50,499 nucleotides of DNA from GCA-2733415 sp049609325. GTDB taxonomy: Bacteria; Bacteroidota; Bacteroidia; Flavobacteriales; Flavobacteriaceae. Made by a program: the position numbers and the translations under genes. The stretch's first letter is position 1. Each line of letters opens with the position of its first letter. Shown piece by piece: positions 16,032-25,485 of this stretch. The notes beneath the pieces were generated by a model. That model had not been told where the DNA came from. It made no database searches and was given only the letters and a program-made list of their open reading frames with translations. The DNA lies in assembly GCA_049609325.1 (NCBI GenBank), contig JBMYYK010000014.1, forward strand, positions 1 to 50,499, given 5' to 3'.

Positions 16032-16739
16032 TCAGTTAAAGTTAGAGAAGTCGTGCTCAGGGTTTACTTCATACGGCGGTTTGTTATGTTCAAAAACACG
16101 TGCATTTAAAGCCCCTTTTAAGGTAATAGTTTTATCATTTACCTCTAACCAACTCCCCTCTCTTAAGCCAACTACAGGAACAGTATTGAATTGATGGAAT
16201 TCTTTAATACGGGTTTCTCTAGTTTCTCCTTTGTGCGTTGAGGTAGGATCAGGATCTAAATAATGTGGGTTGATGTTAAACGGAATGTAACCTAAGGTTG
16301 AGAAACTAGGCGGATATACAATTGGCATATCGTTGGTAGTACGCATGCTTAATCCGCAAATGTTACTTCCTGCACTTGTGCCTAAATATGGGGTGCCGTT
16401 TGTTACAACTTCTTTGAGTACTGGCATGACCTTAAACTTATACAATTGTGCTACCAATAAAAATGTATTACCACCACCTGTAAAAATACCTTGTGCATTT
16501 TGTAATGCAGTTGTATAATCGTCAAACTCATGTAAGCCTTTTACATTGATGTTTATTGTTGCAAAAGCCTTTTTAGCAATGGCAGTATATTCATCATGTG
16601 TTATGCCGCTTGGTCTGGCAAATGGGATGAATACAATTTCTGTACAATGGCTAAAGTGCAGTGTTAATGTTGGAAGTAAATATTCAAGATACCCGCTACC
16701 ATGAATGGTTGAGGTGCTTGCTATAATTAGTTTTTTCAT
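16032..16739 (-). CDS. pepE: Dipeptidase E (S51 family, aspartyl dipeptidase)
   Basis: The protein has 235 residues, close to the family length. The serine nucleophile lies in YLGTSAGSNIC (Ser122), as in Salmonella PepE, and FTGGGNTF precedes it at about 87-94. NINPHYLDPDP carries the likely catalytic His. The enzyme hydrolyses dipeptides with N-terminal Asp in the cytoplasm. It has no signal peptide. It leads the two-gene minus-strand unit with the NTF2-like protein. Confidence 0.93.
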   Translation of the reverse strand: MKKLIIASTSTIHGSGYLEYLLPTLTLHFSHCTEIVFIPFARPSGITHDEYTAIAKKAFATININVKGLHEFDDYTTALQNAQGIFTGGGNTFLLVAQLYKFKVMPVLKEVVTNGTPYLGTSAGSNICGLSMRTTNDMPIVYPPSFSTLGYIPFNINPHYLDPDPTSTHKGETRETRIKEFHQFNTVPVVGLREGSWLEVNDKTITLKGALNARVFEHNKPPYEVNPEHDFSNFN

Positions 16740-16884
16740 TGGTATGTGCTGAAATAAGTGTTGTTGTAAATCTACGGATTATAAATCTTTAACAAAATTT
16801 TAGACAGTATTATACTTATATTTAACAGATTTTACTGTTGTTTTATACAATAAAATAGGTGTAATAAATTTATAACTTGTAAGA

Positions 16885-17637
16885 ATGAAACTTATCAAAT
16901 GCATACTGTTACTATTTCCAATGCTCATGTTTAGTCAAGCTATACTAAAAGGAGAAATAGCTAATTCTGGTGATAATGAAGGTATTCATGTGTTTAATAA
17001 AACTTATCAAAAATATACCATTACTGATGTAGATGGGCAATTTGAAATTGAAGCAAGAGTGAATGACACAATTGTGTTTAGTGCACTGCAGTACCAGCTT
17101 AAACAAATAGTAGTGACGTCAAAAACCCTTAAGTCAGATTTTTCACATGTTTTATTAGAAGAGCAAGTTAACGAGTTAGACGCCGTGTATATTAAGCCAA
17201 AATTATCGGGAGATTTATTGGCGGATACGCAACGTATAAAAACTAAAGAACTGTTTACTGCAAAAACAATTGGCTTGCCCAATGCTCACGTGAAACCACC
17301 AACTACATCAGAACGAAAATTATACACAGCAACACATTCTGGCGGAGGACTTCCCATAGATGCTATTATAAATGCAATTTCTGGCCGTACGAAACAACTG
17401 AAAAAACACATTCAATTAGAACGAAAAGCTGTATTAGAACACAGTGTTTATGATACTTTTGAACATACAATGCTAAACGATTTTAATATTCCAAAATCTA
17501 AAATATATGACTTTTTATACTACGCCTCATCAGACAGTTTGTTCAAACAAATAGTACAAACCAATAGTAATATAATCATTTATGATTTTTTAAAAACTAA
17601 GGCTAAAACGTATATAAATTTGACAACTTCTGATTAA
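16885..17637 (+). CDS. Exported CarboxypepD_reg-like domain protein
   Basis: The protein has 250 residues, with signal peptide MKLIKCILLLFPMLMFSQA. Residues 20-95 form a carboxypeptidase-regulatory-like beta-sandwich (LKGEIANSGDNEGIHVFNKTYQKYTITDVDGQFEI), as found at the start of TonB-dependent receptors but here without a barrel. The remainder (about 95-250) has no recognisable domain. It is followed by a DUF6702 gene and an M1 peptidase gene, a neighbourhood I recall from other Flavobacteriaceae. The role is unknown, probably periplasmic or outer-membrane associated. Confidence 0.82.
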   Translation: MKLIKCILLLFPMLMFSQAILKGEIANSGDNEGIHVFNKTYQKYTITDVDGQFEIEARVNDTIVFSALQYQLKQIVVTSKTLKSDFSHVLLEEQVNELDAVYIKPKLSGDLLADTQRIKTKELFTAKTIGLPNAHVKPPTTSERKLYTATHSGGGLPIDAIINAISGRTKQLKKHIQLERKAVLEHSVYDTFEHTMLNDFNIPKSKIYDFLYYASSDSLFKQIVQTNSNIIIYDFLKTKAKTYINLTTSD

Positions 17638-17700
17638 TTTACGGTATGAGTTTTGTAACAAAATGTATACTTCGAGTACTAATACCTAAATTATAAGTTA

Positions 17701-18192
17701 ATGAAAACTAAAATTTATAGCATTGTTTTTGTATTGTTTGTAGCATTAACAAGTTTTACATCACTTCACAAATATTATGTGAGTGTTACAGATGTAGAAT
17801 TTTCTAAAGCCAATAAGTCTCTTCAAATCACATCTAGATTGTTTATAGATGATTTAGAAAAAGTCTTGCAAGAACGTTATGACTCTACATTAAAAATAGA
17901 TAGTAAAGTAGTAGACTTGTATATAGAAAAATACTTTAATAAAAAGTTAGTAGTAGACGTAAATGGCGAAAAAAGTGTTTATACCTACATCGGTAAGGAG
18001 TTTGAAGATGATATGGTGCATTGCTATTTTGAAATAGAAAACGTAGAAGCTATACAAACAGTTAAAGTGACTAATCAGTTATTACTTGATGTGTTTGATG
18101 GCCAACAAAATATTACTCATGTATCTGTAAATAATAAGAAAAAGAGTTTTCTTCTTATAAAAGAGGAACCTTCAGGTTTGTTAAAGTTATAA
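17701..18192 (+). CDS. DUF6702 family exported protein
   Basis: The protein has 163 residues with an N-terminal signal (MKTKIYSIVFVLFVALTSFTSLHKYY). The sequence HKYYVSVTDVEFSKANKSLQ and ITSRLFIDDLEKVL is typical of the DUF6702 family. Function is not established. It lies 63 nt after the CarboxypepD_reg-like gene and 56 nt before the M1 peptidase gene on the same strand, so a shared transcript and an envelope role are likely. Confidence 0.85.
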   Translation: MKTKIYSIVFVLFVALTSFTSLHKYYVSVTDVEFSKANKSLQITSRLFIDDLEKVLQERYDSTLKIDSKVVDLYIEKYFNKKLVVDVNGEKSVYTYIGKEFEDDMVHCYFEIENVEAIQTVKVTNQLLLDVFDGQQNITHVSVNNKKKSFLLIKEEPSGLLKL

Positions 18193-18248
18193 TAAATAGT
18201 AGTTAAATTTTATAAAAAAAGTTATTTTCACACAAAAATTATCAATAA

Positions 18249-20558
18249 ATGAAACAAAGTAAGTACCTAGCTCTTTCCATGATGTTCCTAATTGGTGGGA
18301 TTTCATTTGCGCAAGACAAAGCCAAAGATGAAGAACGCGAAGGCGGACACATCAACACAAACAAGTTTAGACAATTGTATCAGGAGTTTTCTACCCCTAA
18401 CCAGTACAGAACCGCTTCTGGTGCTCCGGGACATGCCTATTACCAACAAAAAGCCGATTATAAAATTGACTTAGAGTTAGATGATGTGAACCAAAAAATA
18501 TCTGGACAAGAGACTATTACTTACACGAATAACTCACCAGATGATTTAGAGTACTTATGGATGCAATTAGACCAAAATGTACGTGCTAAAGATTCTCAAT
18601 CTCATTTAAAAAATGGAGGTGGAGTTCCGGCAGCAGATCAACCAGGTACATTCATCGGAAAACATTTTGGAGCTAAATTTGACGGAGGTTTCAATATTCA
18701 AGAGGTTAAAGATGCTAATGGTAAAGCAATGAAACACGTGATTAATCAAACGATGATGCGTATTGATTTACCAACACCATTGAAGGCTGGAGAAAAAATT
18801 TCTTTCTCAGTTAAATGGTGGTACAACATTAATGATCACGTTAATGGTAGAGGGCGTTCAGGATATGAATACTTTAAAAAAGACGACAACTACTCTTATG
18901 TAATTGCGCAGTTCTTTCCAAGGATGTGTGTGTACAATGATGTAGAAGGGTGGCAAAATTACCAATTTTGGGGTAACGGAGAGTTTGCTTTAGTATTTGG
19001 TGATTATGATGTGAACATTACGGTACCTGCAGATCATATTGTAGACGCAACGGGAGAATTACAAAACAGAAAAGAAGTATTCTCTAAAAAAATGATGAAC
19101 CGTTATAATAAAGCGAGAAAATCATATGATAAGCCTGTGATGATTGTTACACAAGCAGAAGCAGAGGCTAATGAAAAAGTAAAGTCAACTGACAAAAAAA
19201 CGTGGAAGTTTAGCGCTAAAAATGTAAGAGATTTCGGATTTACATCTTCAAGAAAGTACATCTGGGATATGCAAGCCGTAAAACTTGGTGAGCGTACTGT
19301 AATGGCAGTGTCATTATACTCAAAAGAAGGTAACCCATTATGGGAAGAGTATTCAACTAAAGCGGTTGTAAGTACATTAAAGTCATACTCAGATAAAACA
19401 TTTAACTATCCATATCCAAAAGCAATTTCTGTACATGCTAAAAATCAAGGAATGGAATACCCTATGATTTGCTGGAACTATGGTCGTCCTAATGAAGACG
19501 GAACGTATAGTGATAGAACTAAATACGGAATGATTAGTGTAATTATTCACGAAGTAGGACACAACTTCTTCCCTATGATTGTAAACTCTGATGAGCGTCA
19601 GTGGGGATGGATGGATGAAGGTTTAGACACATTCATGCAGTATGTTGCTGAGCAAGATTTTGGAACATGGTTCCCAGAAGCTATTGCACCAAATAAAAAG
19701 TACCCATCTCGTAGAGGTGAGCCAGCTAAGATTGTTAACTACATGAAAGGTGATCAGAGTTTCATTACTCCAATCATGTCTAACCCAGAAAATGTATACC
19801 AATTAGGAAACAACGCTTACGGTAAACCAGCTACAGCCTTAAACATTTTAAGAGAAACTGTAATGGGAAGAGAATTGTTTGACCATGCGTTTAAAACATA
19901 TTCTCAACGTTGGATGTTTAAGCACCCAACTCCAGAAGATTTCTTTAGAACTATGGAAGACGCTTCAGGTGTAGATTTAGACTGGTACTGGAGAGGTTGG
20001 TTTTATTCAACAGACTATGTTGATATAGGAGTAAAAGGAGTAAAGAAATTTTATGTAAGCTCTAAGCCAACAGGACGAATTAAGCAAATGATGGCTGCTA
20101 GAGGTATGAAAGAATCAGACTTACCACCATTAGTATATATGGCAGAAGAAGGAAGTGAAGATTATACAGATAAGTTAGCAAAAGGATCTGCATTAGATAA
20201 CTCGTCTACTTTGAAAGAATACATGATGGATAACTTTACTGCTGAAGAGCGCGCAAAAATGGCAACGCCAAAGTATTTCTACGAAATTGAATTTAATAAG
20301 CCAGGAGGTTTAGTAATGCCATTAATAGTAGAGTACAAATACGCAGATGGTTCAGTTGAAAATGTAACTTATCCAGCTCAAGTATGGAGAAAAAATGATG
20401 ACGCAGTAAAGAAAGTTATTGCTTCAGAAAAAGAATTAATTGGTATTACTGTTGATCCAAATTTAGAAACAGCAGATATTGATGTATCAAATAACTCTTG
20501 GCCAAAGAAAGAAAAAGAAAATAAATTCGATTCTTTCAAAGCTAAAGTAAAAGGATAA
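18249..20558 (+). CDS. M1 family zinc metallopeptidase, exported
   Basis: The protein has 769 residues, with signal peptide MKQSKYLALSMMFLIGGISFAQ. The aminopeptidase N-like fold is shown by HEVGH at 434-438, followed 19 residues later by the third zinc ligand Glu457 in WGWMDEGLDTF, exactly the M1 spacing. The canonical GxMEN exopeptidase motif appears in altered form as NQGMEYPMICW. The N-terminal 200 residues are the beta-saddle domain. It would hydrolyse peptides in the periplasm or at the surface. It ends in a lysine-rich tail, has no T9SS sorting domain, and is followed by a strong terminator. Confidence 0.93.
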   Translation: MKQSKYLALSMMFLIGGISFAQDKAKDEEREGGHINTNKFRQLYQEFSTPNQYRTASGAPGHAYYQQKADYKIDLELDDVNQKISGQETITYTNNSPDDLEYLWMQLDQNVRAKDSQSHLKNGGGVPAADQPGTFIGKHFGAKFDGGFNIQEVKDANGKAMKHVINQTMMRIDLPTPLKAGEKISFSVKWWYNINDHVNGRGRSGYEYFKKDDNYSYVIAQFFPRMCVYNDVEGWQNYQFWGNGEFALVFGDYDVNITVPADHIVDATGELQNRKEVFSKKMMNRYNKARKSYDKPVMIVTQAEAEANEKVKSTDKKTWKFSAKNVRDFGFTSSRKYIWDMQAVKLGERTVMAVSLYSKEGNPLWEEYSTKAVVSTLKSYSDKTFNYPYPKAISVHAKNQGMEYPMICWNYGRPNEDGTYSDRTKYGMISVIIHEVGHNFFPMIVNSDERQWGWMDEGLDTFMQYVAEQDFGTWFPEAIAPNKKYPSRRGEPAKIVNYMKGDQSFITPIMSNPENVYQLGNNAYGKPATALNILRETVMGRELFDHAFKTYSQRWMFKHPTPEDFFRTMEDASGVDLDWYWRGWFYSTDYVDIGVKGVKKFYVSSKPTGRIKQMMAARGMKESDLPPLVYMAEEGSEDYTDKLAKGSALDNSSTLKEYMMDNFTAEERAKMATPKYFYEIEFNKPGGLVMPLIVEYKYADGSVENVTYPAQVWRKNDDAVKKVIASEKELIGITVDPNLETADIDVSNNSWPKKEKENKFDSFKAKVKG

Positions 20559-20580
20559 TAGTTGTATAAACTATAATTAA

Positions 20581-20612
20581 AAAGCCAACTCTAATTGAGT
20601 TGGCTTTTTTTA
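20581..20612 (+). terminator. Terminator after the M1 peptidase
   Basis: AAAGCCAACTC (20581-20591) pairs with GAGTTGGCTTT (20597-20607), with a 5-nt loop and a T run. Confidence 0.9.
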
Positions 20613-20652
20613 TTGCAGTAATTTATGGTATTTTTAACACTAAAGCTTACTG

Positions 20653-23600
20653 ATGAGTATGACAAAAAAAACACAATTTAGTCTTTGGAGTTGCTTATGT
20701 TGGATAACCTGCATATTTGCACAAAATTCTGACACGTTGGTTGTTAATTATTTCGGACACAAACAAGGATTGTTACAATTAAACGTAAAAGCATTAACTC
20801 AAGACGATAAGGAGTATTTATGGGTAGGTACAGAAGACGGCTTGCATCAGTTTAATGGCGCAGAATTTAAAGTGTATTCTGATAACCCGCTTGAAGAGCA
20901 TGCCATTGCAGATGACCATATTAGAGATGTACATGCAGTGAATGATACCTTGTGGATTGCAACAAACTCTCATGGGATTTCTTATTATAAGCAAACAGAA
21001 CAGCAATTTCATGAGTTAGATCTTTCAGATTTTGATAGTGAAGTGAATATTTCGCACAAAATTTTTGAAACCCCCAAACACCTATTTTTTTCTGTAAAAA
21101 ACCATTTGATATGTTTTAATAGAAGCTCTAAAATATATGAGGTGTTGTCATTACCAAAGTCAAATACAGAAGTGTTGGTTGAAGATGTACTGCCTTTAAA
21201 TGACGGATGGTATTGGTTAGCTATAAATAAACCTGGCGTTATAGCATATCATCCTAAGAACAAACAATTTAAAAGTGTAGAAGAACTTAAAGATATTACT
21301 GTTACTAAATTTTATGAAACAGATACTTCTGTGTGGATAGGTACTATAAAAGGAGTGTATGTATACACTAAATCTACACGTAAATTGGTTAAGGTTGGGG
21401 GTGAGTTCCATGTGAAAGATATGATTAAGAAATCAGATTTAGAACTATGGTTAGGGACAAGTTCTGGCGTGTTTACTTGTGATATGCCTTCACATCAAAT
21501 TGCAGAATTACATTTAAAAGATCAGTTTGATAAATCATACGCTTCAGTAGATCTCAATGAGATGTATAGTGACAATAAAGGAAATGTGTGGCTTGGTACT
21601 GAAGCCAGAGGGTTATTACACTATAATCAGTTTAAACGCATATTTACCACACAGAAGATACAATTTTCACAGATTGATGGTCAAAAAATAAGTACGTTTC
21701 CATTTTTGAAAACTACAGATGGAATGTTGTGGATTACTACAGACATGGGATTGGTGCGTTATGATGAGCAACTAAACAGCTATATACAATATAATTCTAC
21801 TAAAGATGATTTAATTTATGCTTTGGCTGAAGATGGTTCAGGAACACTTTGGGCCGGAGGGTTCAGTTCTGGGTTGTTAAAATATAATACGACGACCGAT
21901 AGTTTTAAAGCCTATGTACACGATGAAAACAAGAGCGCAAGTTTGCCTGATAATGATGTGATTGAGATTATTCCTTTATCTGTTAATGAATTATTGGTGT
22001 GTACATGGTCTGGAGGTATAAATACGTTCAATATAGAAACAGAACAATTTAGTCCCTATCTCATAAATGGAAAAAAAATAGATCGTGCACGAATTTCATT
22101 GGTAGACTCTAAAAAGAATATATGGTTGGGGACAGATGAAGGGTTATATAAAATAGATGCTAATCAGCAGGTGACTCATTATGTCAATTCAACTCCAGAA
22201 GAACAAGTGTTAACAAGCAATAGAATATTTGCTGTTAAGGAAGATTCAAAAGGGAATATATGGGTAGGTACAAGTTCTGGGATAACAAAAATCCCATCAA
22301 ACTACAATTCTGAAACAACAAAGTATTATAAAATGGAAGGTTTTCCTAATGATTTTGTGTATAGTTTACTTATTGATGCTAACGATAATATTTGGGTGAG
22401 TACTAATATGGGGGTATCTGTTTTAAGTGTTGAAACAGAGAGATTTACAAACTATACTAGTGAAGATGGACTACAGAGTAATGAATTTAATGGAAAATCT
22501 GGTTATAAGGATACTTTAGGGAACTTTTATTTCGGCGGGATAGATGGGTATAATGTATTTAATCCAAACAAGCTGGTGAGTAACACCTCCCTCCCTCAAG
22601 TACATATTGAATCTGTGGCACTTTTTAATAAGCCACTAACTAAAATTCAGGACACCATGTATTTTAAAAGTACAGAAAATGTATTGAGTTTTAAATTTGC
22701 TGCTTTGAATTACCTGAATCAAGACAAATGTTTGTATCAATATAAAATGGAAGGTTTTGATACAGACTGGAGTCCGGTGTCTAAAAAACAAAATACAACC
22801 TATACTAACTTAAGTCCAGGCACCTATACTTTTGAAGTAAGGGCTACAAATGATGTTGGTAAATGGGTTGATGTCCCAAAACGTATGACAGTAGTTATAA
22901 TACCGATGTGGTATGAAACCTTATGGTTTAAATTAAGTGTTATATTGTTAGTTATAACTGTAATAACGTTGTGGTATTATAGAAAGGTACAGCGTTTAAA
23001 AGAAGAAACAGTTAAGTTAGAACGTTTGGTAAATGAACGCACACAGGATTTGAAAGATAAAAATATTGCATTGGCAGATGCATATGGAGTTTCAGTGAAG
23101 CAAAAAGAAAACATTCAGGTGCTAATGAAAGAATTAAGCCATCGCGTGAAAAATAACTTGCAAATCATTTCTAGCTTAATAAACATTCAAGCAAACACTA
23201 CTGATGATAAAGAGTCAAAAGACATTTTAGAGATTGCTAAAAACAGAGTGCTAACGATATCTTTTATTCAAGATCAATTAGAATCTAACATAGGAGAAAT
23301 TAATTTAGGAGAGTTTATAAAATCGTTTACATATAAGCTTACGGCTTTAGTATCTAAACAACCAATGTTATCATATAAAACAGTTTTTGATATAGATGAT
23401 AATTGTGTAGGTGAGTTCAACACAACGCTTATAGGGTTGATTTTGAACGAATTGATTTCAAACATGGCAAAGTATGCTTTTGAGTCAAATTCAGAATCTA
23501 ATATGTTAAAAATTTCTTGTAAAAAAGATGAAAACAGTAGGTCTATTGTGTTAACAATAGAAGACAATGGCGTAGGGTATACACTAAATGATGTGACACC

Positions 23601-23709
23601 AAACTCCTTGGGCTTGGAATTGATACGAGAAATGATAGATCAACTCGATGGTCAAATTAATACATCAACAAATAATGGAGTGAAAAATAGAATTGTAATA
23701 CCGTATTAA
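20653..23709 (+). CDS. Propeller-type sensor histidine kinase (Reg_prop / Y_Y_Y / HisKA_2)
   Basis: The protein has 1018 residues. Signal peptide 1-23 ends ...CIFAQ. Residues 25-670 hold repeated two-component-regulator propeller blades (YLWVGTEDGLHQFNG, VWLGTEARGLLHYN, NIWLGTDEGLYKI, NIWVGTSSGITKI), forming a periplasmic sensor. A Y_Y_Y domain (about 680-745, YQYKMEGFDTDWSPV), one membrane span (about 760-778), a coiled coil and a HisKA_2 domain with ELSHRVKNNLQ (His830) follow, then a HATPase with DNGVGYTL. Unlike the one-piece hybrids common in Bacteroidota it carries no receiver or AraC domain; the regulator is encoded separately just downstream. The signal sensed is unknown. Confidence 0.92.
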   Translation: MSMTKKTQFSLWSCLCWITCIFAQNSDTLVVNYFGHKQGLLQLNVKALTQDDKEYLWVGTEDGLHQFNGAEFKVYSDNPLEEHAIADDHIRDVHAVNDTLWIATNSHGISYYKQTEQQFHELDLSDFDSEVNISHKIFETPKHLFFSVKNHLICFNRSSKIYEVLSLPKSNTEVLVEDVLPLNDGWYWLAINKPGVIAYHPKNKQFKSVEELKDITVTKFYETDTSVWIGTIKGVYVYTKSTRKLVKVGGEFHVKDMIKKSDLELWLGTSSGVFTCDMPSHQIAELHLKDQFDKSYASVDLNEMYSDNKGNVWLGTEARGLLHYNQFKRIFTTQKIQFSQIDGQKISTFPFLKTTDGMLWITTDMGLVRYDEQLNSYIQYNSTKDDLIYALAEDGSGTLWAGGFSSGLLKYNTTTDSFKAYVHDENKSASLPDNDVIEIIPLSVNELLVCTWSGGINTFNIETEQFSPYLINGKKIDRARISLVDSKKNIWLGTDEGLYKIDANQQVTHYVNSTPEEQVLTSNRIFAVKEDSKGNIWVGTSSGITKIPSNYNSETTKYYKMEGFPNDFVYSLLIDANDNIWVSTNMGVSVLSVETERFTNYTSEDGLQSNEFNGKSGYKDTLGNFYFGGIDGYNVFNPNKLVSNTSLPQVHIESVALFNKPLTKIQDTMYFKSTENVLSFKFAALNYLNQDKCLYQYKMEGFDTDWSPVSKKQNTTYTNLSPGTYTFEVRATNDVGKWVDVPKRMTVVIIPMWYETLWFKLSVILLVITVITLWYYRKVQRLKEETVKLERLVNERTQDLKDKNIALADAYGVSVKQKENIQVLMKELSHRVKNNLQIISSLINIQANTTDDKESKDILEIAKNRVLTISFIQDQLESNIGEINLGEFIKSFTYKLTALVSKQPMLSYKTVFDIDDNCVGEFNTTLIGLILNELISNMAKYAFESNSESNMLKISCKKDENSRSIVLTIEDNGVGYTLNDVTPNSLGLELIREMIDQLDGQINTSTNNGVKNRIVIPY

Positions 23710-23744
23710 TTGTGTAACTTTAGGGATAAACATATAGTATTTTA

Positions 23745-24365
23745 ATGAAGGTAATTTTACTAATTGAAGATGAATTTATTATTTCTAAAGACATCAAGCA
23801 GTCTTTAGAGCAAACAAAAAAATACAAAGTTGATGTGGCAAAAAACGCCAAACAAGCCTTGCAACAATTTACGTCTAATACATATGATGTAATTGTGTGT
23901 GATATCAATTTAAATGATGATACCGATGGCATTGATGTGGTCACATCATTGTTGGAGCATGAAAACACTCCGGTTATATATTTAACAGCTTACAGTACAG
24001 AGGACGTTATTAATAAAGCCAATACAACATCACCTCACTCGTATTTGTTAAAGCCGTTTAATGCTACACAATTGCAGGTTAGTATTGATATGGCATGTAT
24101 GAATGCCACAAAAACTGAAGAAGGTAGTGTTCAAACACATAAAAATATTCGTAAATTGTTTTTGCTTACTAAACGAGAAGTGGAAATTTTGCAAACACTG
24201 TCGTTAGGGAAAACAAGTAAAGAAATAGCAGAAGATTTAAACATATCTTCAAATACAGTTGAGAAACACAAAAAAAACATCAAAGACAAGTTAGAATTAA
24301 ATACGGTTGGTGAATTAGTGCGATTTGCTCTGGTAAATAATGTTAAAGATTTTAAAGCAGTTTAG
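23745..24365 (+). CDS. Response regulator with LuxR-type DNA-binding domain
   Basis: The protein has 206 residues. The receiver domain spans 1-120 with acidic pair EDE near the start, phospho-acceptor Asp53 (VCDINL), Thr in YLTAYS and Lys in LLKPFN. A NarL/LuxR helix-turn-helix occupies 140-203 (LTKREVEILQTLSLGKTSKEIAE, SSNTVEKHKKNIKDKL). It starts 35 nt after the propeller kinase and is its likely partner. The combination of a HisKA_2 kinase with a NarL-type regulator is known, although HisKA kinases more usually pair with other outputs. Its stop overlaps the converging DUF1697 gene by 4 bp. Confidence 0.93.
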   Translation: MKVILLIEDEFIISKDIKQSLEQTKKYKVDVAKNAKQALQQFTSNTYDVIVCDINLNDDTDGIDVVTSLLEHENTPVIYLTAYSTEDVINKANTTSPHSYLLKPFNATQLQVSIDMACMNATKTEEGSVQTHKNIRKLFLLTKREVEILQTLSLGKTSKEIAEDLNISSNTVEKHKKNIKDKLELNTVGELVRFALVNNVKDFKAV

Positions 24366-24910
24366 CTGCTAAAATGTGTTTGTGCTAAGGCTATTAATTT
24401 AGTAACAGTATTCCAGTTTCGTGTAGTTGCCACGGTGTTTAATTTCTTTTCAAACTGCAGATTAGAGAACTTAGTTTTAGCAAAACCATCTGGCGTATGC
24501 AAATAAATAAAACTTTGCTGTAAGGTGTAAGTTTCATTAGGAGCAGTTGTAATATTCAGATTCTGTACTACACCAGGTAGAGGTGTAGTATCAAGAAATG
24601 TAACATGTAAGTGTTTGATATTACCTTCTTTGGTCAAATAGGGGTTATTCTGAAAACAAGACTGTAATGTTTCTAAAGTAAGAGTTACTACAGGAATGTT
24701 ATAACCAAAATGAGTTTTAATTAAATGTGATATATGCTGACTAATATCGTTACAAGTCATATCAGCGCTTAATAGCACATTGCCACTTTGTATATAAGTA
24801 GTAATATTAGAGTAGCCATGTTCAGAGAGTACAGCACGTAAGTCGGCCATAGACAATCTATTATGTCCTCCTACATTAATGCCTCTTAATAAAACAATGT
24901 AATTAGTCAT
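24362..24910 (-). CDS. DUF1697 family protein
   Basis: The protein has 182 residues, the usual length of the family. The N-terminal YIVLLRGINVGGHNRLSMADL and TYIQSGNVLLS are the family signature, and the C-terminus keeps the NWNTVTKLIAL element. No catalytic activity has been firmly assigned to the family. It begins 8 bp inside the end of the small gene at 24903-25142, so the two are translationally coupled. It converges on the response regulator with a 4-bp overlap. Confidence 0.9.
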   Translation of the reverse strand: MTNYIVLLRGINVGGHNRLSMADLRAVLSEHGYSNITTYIQSGNVLLSADMTCNDISQHISHLIKTHFGYNIPVVTLTLETLQSCFQNNPYLTKEGNIKHLHVTFLDTTPLPGVVQNLNITTAPNETYTLQQSFIYLHTPDGFAKTKFSNLQFEKKLNTVATTRNWNTVTKLIALAQTHFSS

Positions 24911-25142
24911 TGTAATATTGACCGCGATGAGGTTTCAGGTCAGATTTAATTTTTCGCAAATCATGTTCTTCAATAATCATATAAGCAGATGCCGCAAATT
25001 CACCATGTATTTCAACAGAGGTGTTTTTTAGAGCGATGTTTTCTATTGCGATATAATCATTTAGATGAATAACATGATGTTCAGCAGTTTTAGCAGCAGT
25101 AGGACCTCTAAATTCCCAGATCAATTTTATTTTTTTACTCAT
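24903..25142 (-). CDS. Small conserved protein of unknown function
   Basis: This 79-residue cytoplasmic protein has no known domain. It begins MSKKIKLIWEFRGPTAAKTA, contains HHVIHLNDYIAIEN, and ends KSDLKPHRGQYYND. I recall similar short proteins with the FRGPxAAKTAEHH and LKPHRGQ motifs in other Flavobacteriaceae, which supports a real gene. It overlaps the DUF1697 gene by 8 bp and lies divergent to the TatA-like gene. Function unknown. Confidence 0.75.
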   Translation of the reverse strand: MSKKIKLIWEFRGPTAAKTAEHHVIHLNDYIAIENIALKNTSVEIHGEFAASAYMIIEEHDLRKIKSDLKPHRGQYYND

Positions 25143-25187
25143 AGTGTAATATTAGTCTGCAAGATACGTAAAATAGAGAATAAGCGT

Positions 25188-25195
25188 TATATTTG
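25188..25195 (+). promoter_or_regulatory. -7 promoter box of the TatA/B-like gene, 4 nt before its ATG
   Basis: TATATTTG at 25188-25195 matches TAnnTTTG. The ATG is at 25200, so transcription should start at or next to the start codon, implying a leaderless mRNA. Confidence 0.55.
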
Positions 25196-25199
25196 CAGT

Positions 25200-25481
25200 A
25201 TGCAAACACATGTTTTATTTATTAGTGGTGTAGAGATAATTTTCATTCTATTTATAGTTGTGATGATTTTTGGAGCAGATAAATTACCTGAAATTGCTAG
25301 AGGTTTAGGTAAGGGGATGACCCAGTTGCGTAATGCGACTAATGAAATTAAATCTGAAATTAATAACAGTGCAAAAGATTATGGTGTAGATACCGAGTTA
25401 GGCACTTCTGTGACGAAAGAAATTAATAAAGTAAAAGATGAGTTTGACGATTTAACGGGGCCTATAAAACGCCGTTTCTAA
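25200..25481 (+). CDS. Sec-independent translocase component, TatA/B-like
   Basis: I start this at ATG 25200 (93 residues). The frame is open further upstream to 25065, but those 45 codons run antisense through the neighbouring small gene and have no membrane character. Residues 5-22 form the membrane span (FISGVEIIFILFIVVMIFG), followed by the hinge and amphipathic helix ADKLPEIARGLGKGMTQL and a charged tail. This is the TatA/TatB/Hcf106 layout; the family pore component exports folded proteins with twin-arginine signals. No tatC is present in the window. It ends 4 nt before the converging O-methyltransferase gene. Confidence 0.9.
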   Translation: MQTHVLFISGVEIIFILFIVVMIFGADKLPEIARGLGKGMTQLRNATNEIKSEINNSAKDYGVDTELGTSVTKEINKVKDEFDDLTGPIKRRF

Positions 25482-25485
25482 ATAA

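Noticed and set aside
25065..25199. Upstream extension of the TatA/B-like frame
   Set aside because: These codons are antisense to the small gene at 24903-25142, and the promoter box at 25188 and the membrane span starting just after ATG 25200 fix the real start.
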